Shown here: positions 1 through 5,412 of the stretch, one piece after another | How positions within the stretch are numbered: the first letter of the stretch is position 1 | Layout: each line of letters starts with the position of its first letter | Notes under the pieces: model-generated | The model's database searches: none | Told to the model about the DNA's origin: nothing | Seen by the model: the letters and a program-made list of their open reading frames with translations, nothing else | Program-made: the position numbers and the translations under genes | Assembly (NCBI GenBank): GCA_021794855.1 | Contig: JAJYPZ010000082.1 | Span: 1-6,091, forward strand | Direction of reading: 5' to 3' | DNA length: 6,091 bases | Origin: Pseudomonadota bacterium | GTDB lineage: Bacteria; Pseudomonadota; Gammaproteobacteria; Burkholderiales; Sulfuriferulaceae

Positions 1-72
1 TGATTTTTGGAAGCACACGCTTGACTTTGTTCTGTTATAGTACCCAGGCAATCAATATAAATATCAATATCA

Positions 73-105
73 AATAGGTGTTTGAGTCGGACTCAAACAC
101 CTATT
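73..105. repeat. Perfect 15-bp inverted repeat with CGG loop
   Basis: The left arm (73-87, AATAGGTGTTTGAGT) is exactly complementary to the right arm (91-105), separated by only three bases (CGG). The stem is long and uninterrupted, but no T-run follows on the + strand, so it is not a classical intrinsic terminator in that direction. On the - strand the downstream side is T/A-mixed (TTGATATTGATAT), also not a clean U-tract. It could be a processed 3' end of an upstream transcript, a bidirectional terminator of poor quality, an operator, or one copy of a dispersed REP-like palindrome. The structure itself is certain; the role is not. Confidence 0.85.
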
Positions 106-273
106 AACAAACCAATGGTTATTTCGCTTAGTTAGCCGGAATAAAATAATTGATTTATTAGTTTGAATATTTAAGAACGGTTTTGATTTTTCTAACGTGT
201 TTTCTGCAAATTTTAAAGAAAAATTGTTCAGGTACTTGAATTAATGCCGAATGGCAAAATCTTAGGTTACACG

Positions 274-288
274 TCAGGTTCTACCTGA
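274..288 (+). promoter_or_regulatory. Small hairpin/dyad before the TPR gene RBS
   Basis: TCAGGT (274-279) and ACCTGA (283-288) are perfect complements around a TCT loop. The dyad lies only 7 bases upstream of the AAAGGAGA ribosome binding site. It may be an operator half-site pair or an mRNA hairpin affecting translation initiation. It is short enough to be chance. Confidence 0.35.
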
Positions 289-295
289 TCAGCCC

Positions 296-303
296 AAAGG
301 AGA
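296..303 (+). promoter_or_regulatory. Strong ribosome binding site of the TPR gene
   Basis: AAAGGAGA lies four bases before the ATG at 308. It is a near-ideal Shine-Dalgarno sequence and fixes the start of the TPR gene. It contrasts with the absence of a recognisable Shine-Dalgarno before the kinase and regulator genes downstream. Confidence 0.85.
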
Positions 304-307
304 TACC

Positions 308-1147
308 ATGTTTAAAAAATTCGTTTCTGGTCTGCTGCTAATCGGGACGGCACTCATTGTCATGCCGGTCTTTGCCGATAACGTTCCAACCATTCATCAA
401 GTTTATCTTGCAACCAAGGCCGGAAAGCTGGCCGAAGCCGAAAGAATGATGGACACCGTACTCAAAGCTCATCCGGATAGCGCAAAAGCGCATCTGATTG
501 ATGCGGAAATCCTGGCTAAGGAAGGTCAGATGTCACGCGCGCAGGCCGAACTGGATACTGCTCAGAAAATCGCTCCGGGACTGCCCTTTGTAAAACCTGC
601 TGCAATTCATGAGCTTCAGGCAAAAATTGCTGGGGGTATGCCTGCCGCCACTGCTGTGGAAACCACTGTAAGCAAACCTGCCCGACCCCATTTTCCTTGG
701 GGTATGATGTTCCTGGGGCTGCTGGCAATTGCCGGCGTTTATCTGGTGATCAGAGCGCTATCCGCCCGTAATACACCCCCTTCTGGCCGTTACTATCCAA
801 CCACGGGGATGCCTGGCGGCTCCGCTCCTCCCTATGGAGGCGCAGCACCGATGATGTCGGGCGGTAGCGCCATGGGCGGCGGCATGGGTTCAGGCATAGT
901 TTCCGGTCTTGCTACCGGCGCCGCCGTTGGCGCAGGGATGATTGCCGGCGAAGAACTGGCACATCATTTCCTTGACGGGGATCGCAACAATGCAGCCACC
1001 ACGGGTAGCGGCGACAATAACTGGGATCAATCCAGCACCAACGATGACCTGGGCGGCTCCGACTTCGGCGTAAATGACAACAGTTCATGGGATGACAGCA
1101 CCAATGTCAGCGACAACAGCTTTGGTGGCGGAGACGACTGGAGTTAA
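308..1147 (+). CDS. Exported TPR protein with membrane anchor, glycine zipper and acidic tail
   Basis: This 279-residue protein is not one I can name. It begins with a signal peptide (KK then a hydrophobic core; likely cleavage after VFA at residue 23). Two TPR-like helical pairs follow at about 28-97, with the spacing of small and aromatic residues and P-x4-A turns typical of TPRs. A Pro/Ala linker leads to a transmembrane helix at about 131-148, followed by Arg residues (149, 153), which suggests that the TPR part faces the periplasm. A Gly/Pro/Met-rich stretch then runs into a second hydrophobic segment with glycines exactly four apart (G196, G200, G204, G208). The last ~45 residues are rich in Asp, Asn, Ser, Gly and Trp and probably disordered. 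TPRs imply protein-protein contacts; a scaffold role in the envelope is inference. The gene looks monocistronic, with its own RBS and terminator. Confidence 0.85.
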   Translation: MFKKFVSGLLLIGTALIVMPVFADNVPTIHQVYLATKAGKLAEAERMMDTVLKAHPDSAKAHLIDAEILAKEGQMSRAQAELDTAQKIAPGLPFVKPAAIHELQAKIAGGMPAATAVETTVSKPARPHFPWGMMFLGLLAIAGVYLVIRALSARNTPPSGRYYPTTGMPGGSAPPYGGAAPMMSGGSAMGGGMGSGIVSGLATGAAVGAGMIAGEELAHHFLDGDRNNAATTGSGDNNWDQSSTNDDLGGSDFGVNDNSSWDDSTNVSDNSFGGGDDWS

Positions 1148-1167
1148 TAAAAAAGATACAATATATT

Positions 1168-1191
1168 TTTATAGACTTATAAGTTTATAAA
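1168..1191. repeat. 24-bp near-perfect AT-rich palindrome
   Basis: The core ACTTATAAGT (1175-1184) is a perfect 10-bp palindrome. It is flanked by TTTATA (1168-1173) and TATAAA (1186-1191), with one G/T pair at 1174/1185 as the only imperfection. There is no spacer, so it suits a dimeric DNA-binding protein better than an RNA hairpin. It lies between the TPR stop codon and its terminator, about 110 bases before the kinase start. It could be an operator for the kinase-regulator operon, or simply AT-rich chance structure. Confidence 0.5.
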
Positions 1192-1208
1192 CATTCCACA
1201 AAGTCAGC

Positions 1209-1250
1209 TCCTGGTCCGCAGAACATCTGAGGACCAGGAATATTTTATTA
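1209..1250 (+). terminator. Rho-independent terminator of the TPR gene
   Basis: TCCTGGTCC (1209-1217) pairs perfectly with GGACCAGGA (1231-1239). Inside, after one G/A mismatch, CAGA (1219-1222) pairs with TCTG (1226-1229) around an ACA loop. The GC-rich stem is followed by ATATTTTATT, a moderate U-tract. It lies 61 bases after the TPR stop codon and separates that gene from the two-component operon, which therefore needs its own promoter between about 1240 and 1298. Confidence 0.8.
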
Positions 1251-1274
1251 TGCTTCAAGTATCATGATTTCTGT

Positions 1275-1284
1275 TTAGCGCTAA
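1275..1284. promoter_or_regulatory. TTAGCGCTAA palindrome before the kinase gene
   Basis: A perfect 10-bp palindrome sits 14 bases before the ATG at 1299, in the short stretch that must hold the operon's promoter or 5' leader. It could be a small operator. I found no convincing sigma-70 or sigma-28 promoter boxes around it, so its role is unknown. Confidence 0.3.
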
Positions 1285-1298
1285 CTGCCGGATTCATT

Positions 1299-2762
1299 AT
1301 GCCATTTACTGCTTCTTTACAACGGAACGATTCGATAGATATAGCATGGCTACCTACCGTTCTGGATGGTTCATTTAGCGAAATCTATTTTGTTGATTGC
1401 CTGACTCAGCGTTTTATTAAAGCCAACCGGGCAGCGCTTAATAATCTTCAATATACCCAGGACGAACTGGAAACACTCTCACCTTTCGATATAACGCAGG
1501 ATATGACCCCTGCCTCTCTGAAAGCCATGCTTGAGCCGCTCAGACTCGGCAATGCCGCTTGCGTGAATTTCGAAACGCGCCATAAGCGCCGAGACGGCAC
1601 CTCCTATCCCATTTCATTCCGTCTGTTCCGGTCGCCCGATAACAGCTCTCCGGTTTATATCGCAATAGGCAACGATATTACGCACGATCAGGATGCCGCC
1701 TACGCCTTGAAGCTGAGCGAATCGCGCTATCAGGCTATTGTGGCGAATATTCCGGGCCTGGTCTTTCAATGCGTATACGAACAGGAAAGCGTAATAAATT
1801 TTTTGTACGTGAGCGAGCGTTGTGAAGAAGTGTTAGGGATAAAAGCCGTTCATCTGCTCAATAACTCTCATTTGTTTCTGAATCTGATCATGGCTGAAGA
1901 CATGTCGGACTATCGGGAATCGATCAAACTTTCCATGCAACGGCAATTAACCTGGAATTGGCAAGGCAGAATCTGGATCGAGGACTGGCAGGATATCAAG
2001 TGGATCAGCATACGCGCAACACCCCATCAGTTGCCTGATGGCACGACTATGTGGGATGGTGTCATTACCAACGTCACTCACACCAAACTTGAAGAAATAG
2101 AAATCAAGCGTTCCAAAGCACAACTGGCGGAATTGTCTTCACATATCCAGCAAGTCAAAGAACAGGAAAGAACCAAAATCGCACGGGAAATCCATGATGA
2201 TCTGGGCGGCAACCTGACCGCCATCAAGATGGCGCTGGCTTTGCTTAAGAAACGCTTGCCGCAAAGCGATTTAAAATTGATCGAAAAAATAGATTACATA
2301 AATGACCTGGCGAACCGCACCATAGAATCCGTTCATCGTATTTCAGGCGATCTGCGACCAAGCATACTTGATTTCGGCATTGTCGCCGCCATCGAATGGC
2401 AAGCCAAGGAATTCGAGCGGCATATAGGAATTCCCTGCCAGTTTTCTAGCTCCAAAGAAGACATCAGTCTTAATCTCGACCAGGCAACGACGCTGTTCCG
2501 GGTATTTCAGGAGGCTTTGACCAACATCAGCAAACATGCCATGGCAAGCAATGTGACCGTCGAATTAAAACAGATAGGTTGTAATATCATGCTGAACATT
2601 GCCGACAACGGCAAAGGTATGGAACAATCGGACCGGTTAAAACCGAATTCGTTTGGTTTGCGCGGCATGCTGGAGCGGGTCGAATCCTTGCATGGCACGC
2701 TGTCTATCACTGCCGAAAAAAATGCAGGCAGCTTTATTTCAATTCAAATTCCTTTAAATTAA
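1299..2762 (+). CDS. Cytoplasmic PAS-PAS sensor histidine kinase (NarX/DesK class)
   Basis: This 487-residue kinase has no signal peptide or transmembrane helix, so it senses an internal signal. Two PAS domains lie at about 15-130 (ending with the typical IAIGNDIT of a PAC segment) and 140-265. A helix rich in charged residues leads into a HisKA_3 dimerisation domain with EQERTKIAREIHDDLG; the phospho-accepting residue is H299. The HATPase domain has an N-box (FQEALTNISKHA, N409), a G1 box (ADNGKGM, D436) and a G2 box (FGLRGM, 452-457). All ATP-binding motifs look intact. The DxxxQ/H phosphatase motif of this class reads D300-x3-G304, so the catalytic Gln/His is missing. The start is the first in-frame ATG; only a weak GGA precedes it. 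The adjacent regulator at 2765 is the evident partner. The signal is unknown, as no cofactor-binding motif can be recognised. Confidence 0.93.
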   Translation: MPFTASLQRNDSIDIAWLPTVLDGSFSEIYFVDCLTQRFIKANRAALNNLQYTQDELETLSPFDITQDMTPASLKAMLEPLRLGNAACVNFETRHKRRDGTSYPISFRLFRSPDNSSPVYIAIGNDITHDQDAAYALKLSESRYQAIVANIPGLVFQCVYEQESVINFLYVSERCEEVLGIKAVHLLNNSHLFLNLIMAEDMSDYRESIKLSMQRQLTWNWQGRIWIEDWQDIKWISIRATPHQLPDGTTMWDGVITNVTHTKLEEIEIKRSKAQLAELSSHIQQVKEQERTKIAREIHDDLGGNLTAIKMALALLKKRLPQSDLKLIEKIDYINDLANRTIESVHRISGDLRPSILDFGIVAAIEWQAKEFERHIGIPCQFSSSKEDISLNLDQATTLFRVFQEALTNISKHAMASNVTVELKQIGCNIMLNIADNGKGMEQSDRLKPNSFGLRGMLERVESLHGTLSITAEKNAGSFISIQIPLN

Positions 2763-2764
2763 TT

Positions 2765-3409
2765 ATGATTTCTTTAGACAAAATTAGAGTTTTTATCGTT
2801 GACGATCATGCTATCGTACGTGAGGGCTTGAAACAGATCCTGGCCGACACGACGGATCTTGTAGTCGCGGGTGATGCCGATACCGGACATGAAGCAATCA
2901 AATTAGCCCGTGAAGGCGGATATGACGTGTTGTTGCTGGATATTTCCATGCCCGACCGCAGCGGAATCGAAATACTCAAGCAAATCAAAAAAGAAGTGCC
3001 GGATATCATCGTTCTGATTTTATCCATGCATCGGGAAGATCAATATGCCATTCGCTCGCTGAAAGCCGGAGCGGCGGGTTATCTTAACAAACAAAGCGCC
3101 CCCGACGAATTGGTAGGTGCCATTCGCAGCGTAGTGGCGGGCCGCAAATACATCAGCGGCGATCTGGCGCAAGCGCTGGCAGACCAGGTCAGCGGCAATC
3201 ATCAGGTATCGCCGCATGAAATTTTGTCGGATCGCGAATATCAGACGCTGACGATGATAGCCTCCGGAATGTGCGTAAGCGATATCGGCAAGGAACTGAA
3301 TTTGTCGGTCAAAACCGTCAGCATGTATCGGGCGCGACTGCTGCAGAAAATGAAACTGAAAAATAACGCTGAACTCATGCATTATGCAATGAAGAATAAA
3401 CTGGTATAG
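2765..3409 (+). CDS. NarL/FixJ-family response regulator (receiver + LuxR-type HTH)
   Basis: The 214-residue product has a receiver domain at 1-125 and a C-terminal LuxR-type helix-turn-helix at about 150-210. Receiver residues are complete: acidic pair D13-D14, phospho-acceptor D59 (LLLDISMPDRSG), S87 and K109. The HTH shows LSDREYQTLTMIASGMCVSDIGKEL and SVKTVSMYRARLLQKM, with the conserved glutamate and recognition-helix pattern of the family. It is therefore a phosphorylation-activated, DNA-binding regulator. Its ATG is two bases after the kinase stop (TAA-TT-ATG), and the preceding 15 bases have no Shine-Dalgarno, so translation is probably coupled to the kinase. Targets are not known; the flanking cyclase and flagellin promoters are reasonable candidates. 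GacA/UvrY-like and NarL-like proteins share this layout, so I give no symbol. Confidence 0.95.
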   Translation: MISLDKIRVFIVDDHAIVREGLKQILADTTDLVVAGDADTGHEAIKLAREGGYDVLLLDISMPDRSGIEILKQIKKEVPDIIVLILSMHREDQYAIRSLKAGAAGYLNKQSAPDELVGAIRSVVAGRKYISGDLAQALADQVSGNHQVSPHEILSDREYQTLTMIASGMCVSDIGKELNLSVKTVSMYRARLLQKMKLKNNAELMHYAMKNKLV

Positions 3410-3575
3410 ACGCTTACCCGCTAAATGTAATTAAATAAATTTTTATATAAATTTAATTCTAAAGCCTAAAGTAATTCATTTTTCTGGCGTTAATTATCTG
3501 ATCAGTCTTTTTCTGACCGCGGTATCATAGTCAAGCAATGAGAGCTTGGCCCCGCAGACAGAAGAAAGAGTCATC
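3410..3575 (+). other. Intergenic region between regulator and cyclase genes
   Basis: This 166-base spacer is strongly AT-rich in its first half. An AT-only inverted repeat (AATTAAAT 3429-3436 and ATTTAATT 3451-3458, 14-base loop) could be a weak end signal for the regulator operon but would form an unstable stem. A sigma-28-like promoter follows at 3467-3493, then a CTGATCAG palindrome (3498-3505) near its predicted start site, and then a 13-codon frame (3538-3579) that overlaps the cyclase start. Confidence 0.6.
3467..3493 (+). promoter_or_regulatory. Candidate sigma-28 (FliA) promoter of the cyclase gene
   Basis: TAAAGTAA (3467-3474), an 11-base spacer and GGCGTTAA (3486-3493) match the enterobacterial FliA consensus TAAAGTTT-N11-GCCGATAA at 6 of 8 positions in each box, with the exact spacing. 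Transcription would begin near 3500, giving a leader of about 75 bases. The match is weaker than those before flagellin, and the region is AT-rich, so chance is possible. The same architecture before the neighbouring flagellin raises its credibility. Confidence 0.5.
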
Positions 3576-3579
3576 ATGA
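3538..3579 (+). CDS. Possible 13-residue leader ORF overlapping the cyclase start
   Basis: An ATG at 3538 opens a 13-codon frame (MRAWPRRQKKESS) whose TGA stop at 3577-3579 overlaps the cyclase ATG at 3576 in an ATGA arrangement typical of translational coupling. The peptide is very basic and has one Trp. No Shine-Dalgarno precedes it, so real translation is doubtful. It could equally be a chance frame. Confidence 0.2.
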   Translation: MRAWPRRQKKESS

Positions 3580-5144
3580 AAGACAAAGCTGAGAACCCGA
3601 TCAATCCGGCTGAAATTGCCCGCGAAGCGATACGGCGTCTTGCCATGCAGCGCGCAGCTCCCACTCCCGACGCGTATCGGACCGCATACAACGAAATTGC
3701 CGGCATAAAATCTCAGCCCCAGCCGGAAGAACTGTTAATCCGGCTGGCCGCACTGCTCGGTCAGGCTCCGGGCGAAACCTCGTTATTTGGCAAAAGGCTG
3801 CGCAGCGCCGCCGAAGCGCAGAACTGGCAGGAGTATGAAACCAGTTTGACGGCTTTTATTCGCGAACAGCTTGTCCGCCCTTCCGTGCCAGCTGCGCCTG
3901 CCGCACCGAAAACCCAGACTTCAAGCGATGCTGCCGAACCCCCTCAGCTTAAAATGCTCAGAGACCTACTCACGCGAACGCTGACATTTGCGGTGGCTTC
4001 ATTACTTACCAGCATTCCCGAACTAGCCGCCGAAGCCGAAGCTGTCAGCGCCGCCATCAAAAACGTACGCACCGATACCGAATTGAACGAAATCGGCAAC
4101 CGGCTGAAACAATTATGTTTCCGTATTGAATTAAAAAGCGGGGACATCAATGAACAGCAGGAAAAGATGCTGCAGCTATTTCGGCTATTGCTGGACAACG
4201 TCAATTATCTGCTCGAAGACGACAGTTGGCTGCGCGGTCAGCTCGATGTAGTGCAATCGTTGATCGCCGGCCCCATTAATCACCGCGCGCTCGAAGAAGC
4301 CGAGCAAAGCCTGAAAGAAGTCATTTATAAACAAGGCACGCTTAAAGGCAGTCTGTCGGAAGCCAAGGCGACCGTCAAAAACATGATCGCAATTTTTATC
4401 GACCGTCTGAGCACTATCGCAACGAGCACCAACGCTTATCACGGCAAAATCGATAATTATTCCCAGCAGATCGCCAAAGCCGAACATATCGGCGAATTAA
4501 ACGACATATTGAACGATGTGATGCGCGACACCCGATCGATACAGGCCGAAGCTTTGCAGTCCCGCGATCAGTTGCTGGCAGCGCGTCAGGATGCTCAGGA
4601 TGCCGAAGCCAGAATTCGCGCCCTCGAGGCGGAATTAGCCGAAGTAAGCGCGTTGGCCAGTCACGATCAGCTGACTAACAGTCTGAATCGTCGCGGTCTG
4701 GATGAAGCCTTTGAACGCGAACGCTCTCGCGCCGAACGTTTCGGCTCTACCTTAAGCATCGCCCTGCTCGATCTGGACGATTTCAAGAAGTTCAACGACG
4801 AGCACGGTCATGAAGCCGGCGATGAAGCATTGATCCATATCGTCAAAATAATCCGCGACACCTTGCGCTCTATGGACGTGATAGGCCGTTTCGGTGGTGA
4901 AGAGTTCGTCGTTCTGCTACCTGATACCCCGGTGCAAGAAGCGGTTGCCGTAATCGGCCGCCTGCAGAAGGAGCTGACAAAACGTATTTTTGTGTACGAA
5001 AATCAACGTTCTTTCATTACTTTCAGCGCCGGCGTCGCTATGCGTACTGCGGATGAATCTTTGCAGGACACGATAAAGCGCGCTGATGCGGCGATGTACC
5101 AAGCGAAAAAAAGCGGTAAAAATAAAGTGACGGCCGCCCAATAA
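3576..5144 (+). CDS. Soluble diguanylate cyclase with GGEEF domain and I-site
   Basis: The product (522 residues from the ATG at 3576) makes c-di-GMP from two GTP. I prefer this ATG because a purine-rich GAAGAAAGAG (3561-3570) lies five bases before it; an in-frame TTG at 3546 would add 10 residues but has no better RBS. The N-terminus (about 8-45) has the EIAREAIRRLAMQR...PTPDAYRTAYNEIAG pattern I associate with N-terminal regions of some proteobacterial soluble cyclases. A Pro/Ala linker near 105-120 and a long helical region of unknown function (about 125-320) follow. A coiled coil at about 325-362 joins the GGDEF domain (360-522). The active site GGEEF is at 440-444, with LDLDDFKKFND (N407) and D416 as probable metal and guanine contacts. 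An RxxD inhibitory site (R431, D434) sits five residues upstream, so product inhibition is expected. No transmembrane helix or EAL domain is present. Confidence 0.95.
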   Translation: MKDKAENPINPAEIAREAIRRLAMQRAAPTPDAYRTAYNEIAGIKSQPQPEELLIRLAALLGQAPGETSLFGKRLRSAAEAQNWQEYETSLTAFIREQLVRPSVPAAPAAPKTQTSSDAAEPPQLKMLRDLLTRTLTFAVASLLTSIPELAAEAEAVSAAIKNVRTDTELNEIGNRLKQLCFRIELKSGDINEQQEKMLQLFRLLLDNVNYLLEDDSWLRGQLDVVQSLIAGPINHRALEEAEQSLKEVIYKQGTLKGSLSEAKATVKNMIAIFIDRLSTIATSTNAYHGKIDNYSQQIAKAEHIGELNDILNDVMRDTRSIQAEALQSRDQLLAARQDAQDAEARIRALEAELAEVSALASHDQLTNSLNRRGLDEAFERERSRAERFGSTLSIALLDLDDFKKFNDEHGHEAGDEALIHIVKIIRDTLRSMDVIGRFGGEEFVVLLPDTPVQEAVAVIGRLQKELTKRIFVYENQRSFITFSAGVAMRTADESLQDTIKRADAAMYQAKKSGKNKVTAAQ

Positions 5145-5198
5145 GCATTCCTGCAAGTTAAACCGGGCAACCCGCTCCGCAATTATTCTGTCTCCGGC

Positions 5199-5225
5199 TA
5201 AAGTTTATCCAAACGCAGCCGAAAA
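5199..5225 (+). promoter_or_regulatory. Flagellin distal sigma-28 promoter (P1)
   Basis: TAAAGTTT (5199-5206), an 11-base spacer and GCCGAAAA (5218-5225) match the FliA consensus at 8 of 8 and 7 of 8 positions. It begins 55 bases after the cyclase stop. Transcripts should start near 5232, leaving a leader of about 180 bases before the flagellin ATG, which would contain the whole second promoter and the inverted repeat at 5268-5291. Confidence 0.85.
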
Positions 5226-5267
5226 CTGGGAACGTAGCTTGACTTTTGGTATTTGGCTTAAGAAATT

Positions 5268-5291
5268 AAATTTAACGTGAACGCTAAATTT
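5268..5291. repeat. Inverted repeat overlapping the P2 -35 box
   Basis: AAATTTAACG (5268-5277) and CGCTAAATTT (5282-5291) pair at 9 of 10 positions around a TGAA loop. An overlapping alternative, AAGAAATT (5260-5267) with AATTTCTT (5287-5294), is a perfect 8-bp pairing sharing the right arm. The right arm contains most of the P2 -35 element (5285-5292). As DNA it looks like an operator; in the P1 transcript it could fold into a hairpin. Confidence 0.6.
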
Positions 5292-5311
5292 CTTGCAGCG
5301 ATAGCCGATAA
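5285..5311 (+). promoter_or_regulatory. Flagellin proximal sigma-28 promoter (P2)
   Basis: TAAATTTC (5285-5292), an 11-base spacer and GCCGATAA (5304-5311) match the FliA consensus at 6 of 8 and 8 of 8 positions. The start site would be near 5318, giving a leader of about 95 bases. It lies 86 bases downstream of P1. The -35 lies inside the right arm of an inverted repeat. Confidence 0.75.
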
Positions 5312-5338
5312 AGTTAACAACGGCGGAAAAATAACTTC

Positions 5339-5374
5339 AAGTTACCAGAAGTTAACCGAAGTTAACCGAAGTTA
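5339..5374 (+). repeat. Four 10-bp-spaced AAGTTA direct repeats in the flagellin leader
   Basis: AAGTTA recurs at 5339, 5349, 5359 and 5369, exactly ten bases apart; the two central units are identical decamers (GTTAACCGAA at 5351-5360 and 5361-5370). A further copy is at 5311-5316. The inverse TAACTT (5332-5337) stands one base before the array and can pair with any copy. The ten-base period puts all units on one face of the DNA helix. It may bind a protein array or form alternative mRNA hairpins. Confidence 0.7.
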
Positions 5375-5399
5375 TAAGCTGAATTATCGACCAGTCACC

Positions 5400-5405
5400 A
5401 AGGAG
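5400..5405 (+). promoter_or_regulatory. Flagellin ribosome binding site
   Basis: AAGGAG lies seven bases before the ATG at 5413 and settles the flagellin start. It contains a GGA, and a second GGA lies in the leader at 5325-5327. Paired GGA motifs, one in the Shine-Dalgarno, are the minimal requirement for CsrA control, which is known for flagellin in some bacteria; here it is only a possibility. Confidence 0.85.
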
Positions 5406-5412
5406 AAATCAC

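Larger units (their letters stand above)
1..307. other. AT-rich intergenic region upstream of the TPR gene
   Basis: No convincing coding frame is visible on either strand in this 307-base stretch. It holds an AT-rich direct repeat (ATCAATAT at 51-58 and 63-70), a perfect inverted repeat at 73-105, a small TGCC-GAAT-GGCA dyad at 244-255, a hairpin at 274-288 and a ribosome binding site at 296-303. I could not place a sigma-70 promoter with good -35 and -10 boxes at normal spacing, although the AT-rich stretch from 140 to 240 is where one would be expected. The first ~50 bases may belong to the 3' side of an upstream gene that lies outside the window; this cannot be decided here. Confidence 0.7.

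Noticed and set aside
285..292. CTGATCAG palindrome occurring before both the TPR gene (285-292) and the cyclase gene (3498-3505)
   Set aside because: Eight-base palindromes around GATC are common; GATCAG-like strings also occur within coding sequence here, so a shared operator is not supported.
3546..3575. TTG start extending the cyclase by 10 residues
   Set aside because: The ATG at 3576 has a purine-rich element at a suitable distance and begins directly before the conserved N-terminal pattern; the extension looks like leader sequence.
5164..5174. CGGG-CAA-CCCG hairpin after the cyclase stop as a terminator
   Set aside because: Only four base pairs and no T-run follow; too weak to call, though the cyclase transcript must end or read through into flagellin here.
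5309..5335. A third sigma-28-like -35 (TAAAGTTA) overlapping the P2 -10
   Set aside because: At 11-nt spacing the downstream octamer bears no resemblance to GCCGATAA.
5339..5380. Short repeat array as a CRISPR
   Set aside because: Ten-base contiguous units without spacers do not fit a CRISPR repeat-spacer structure.
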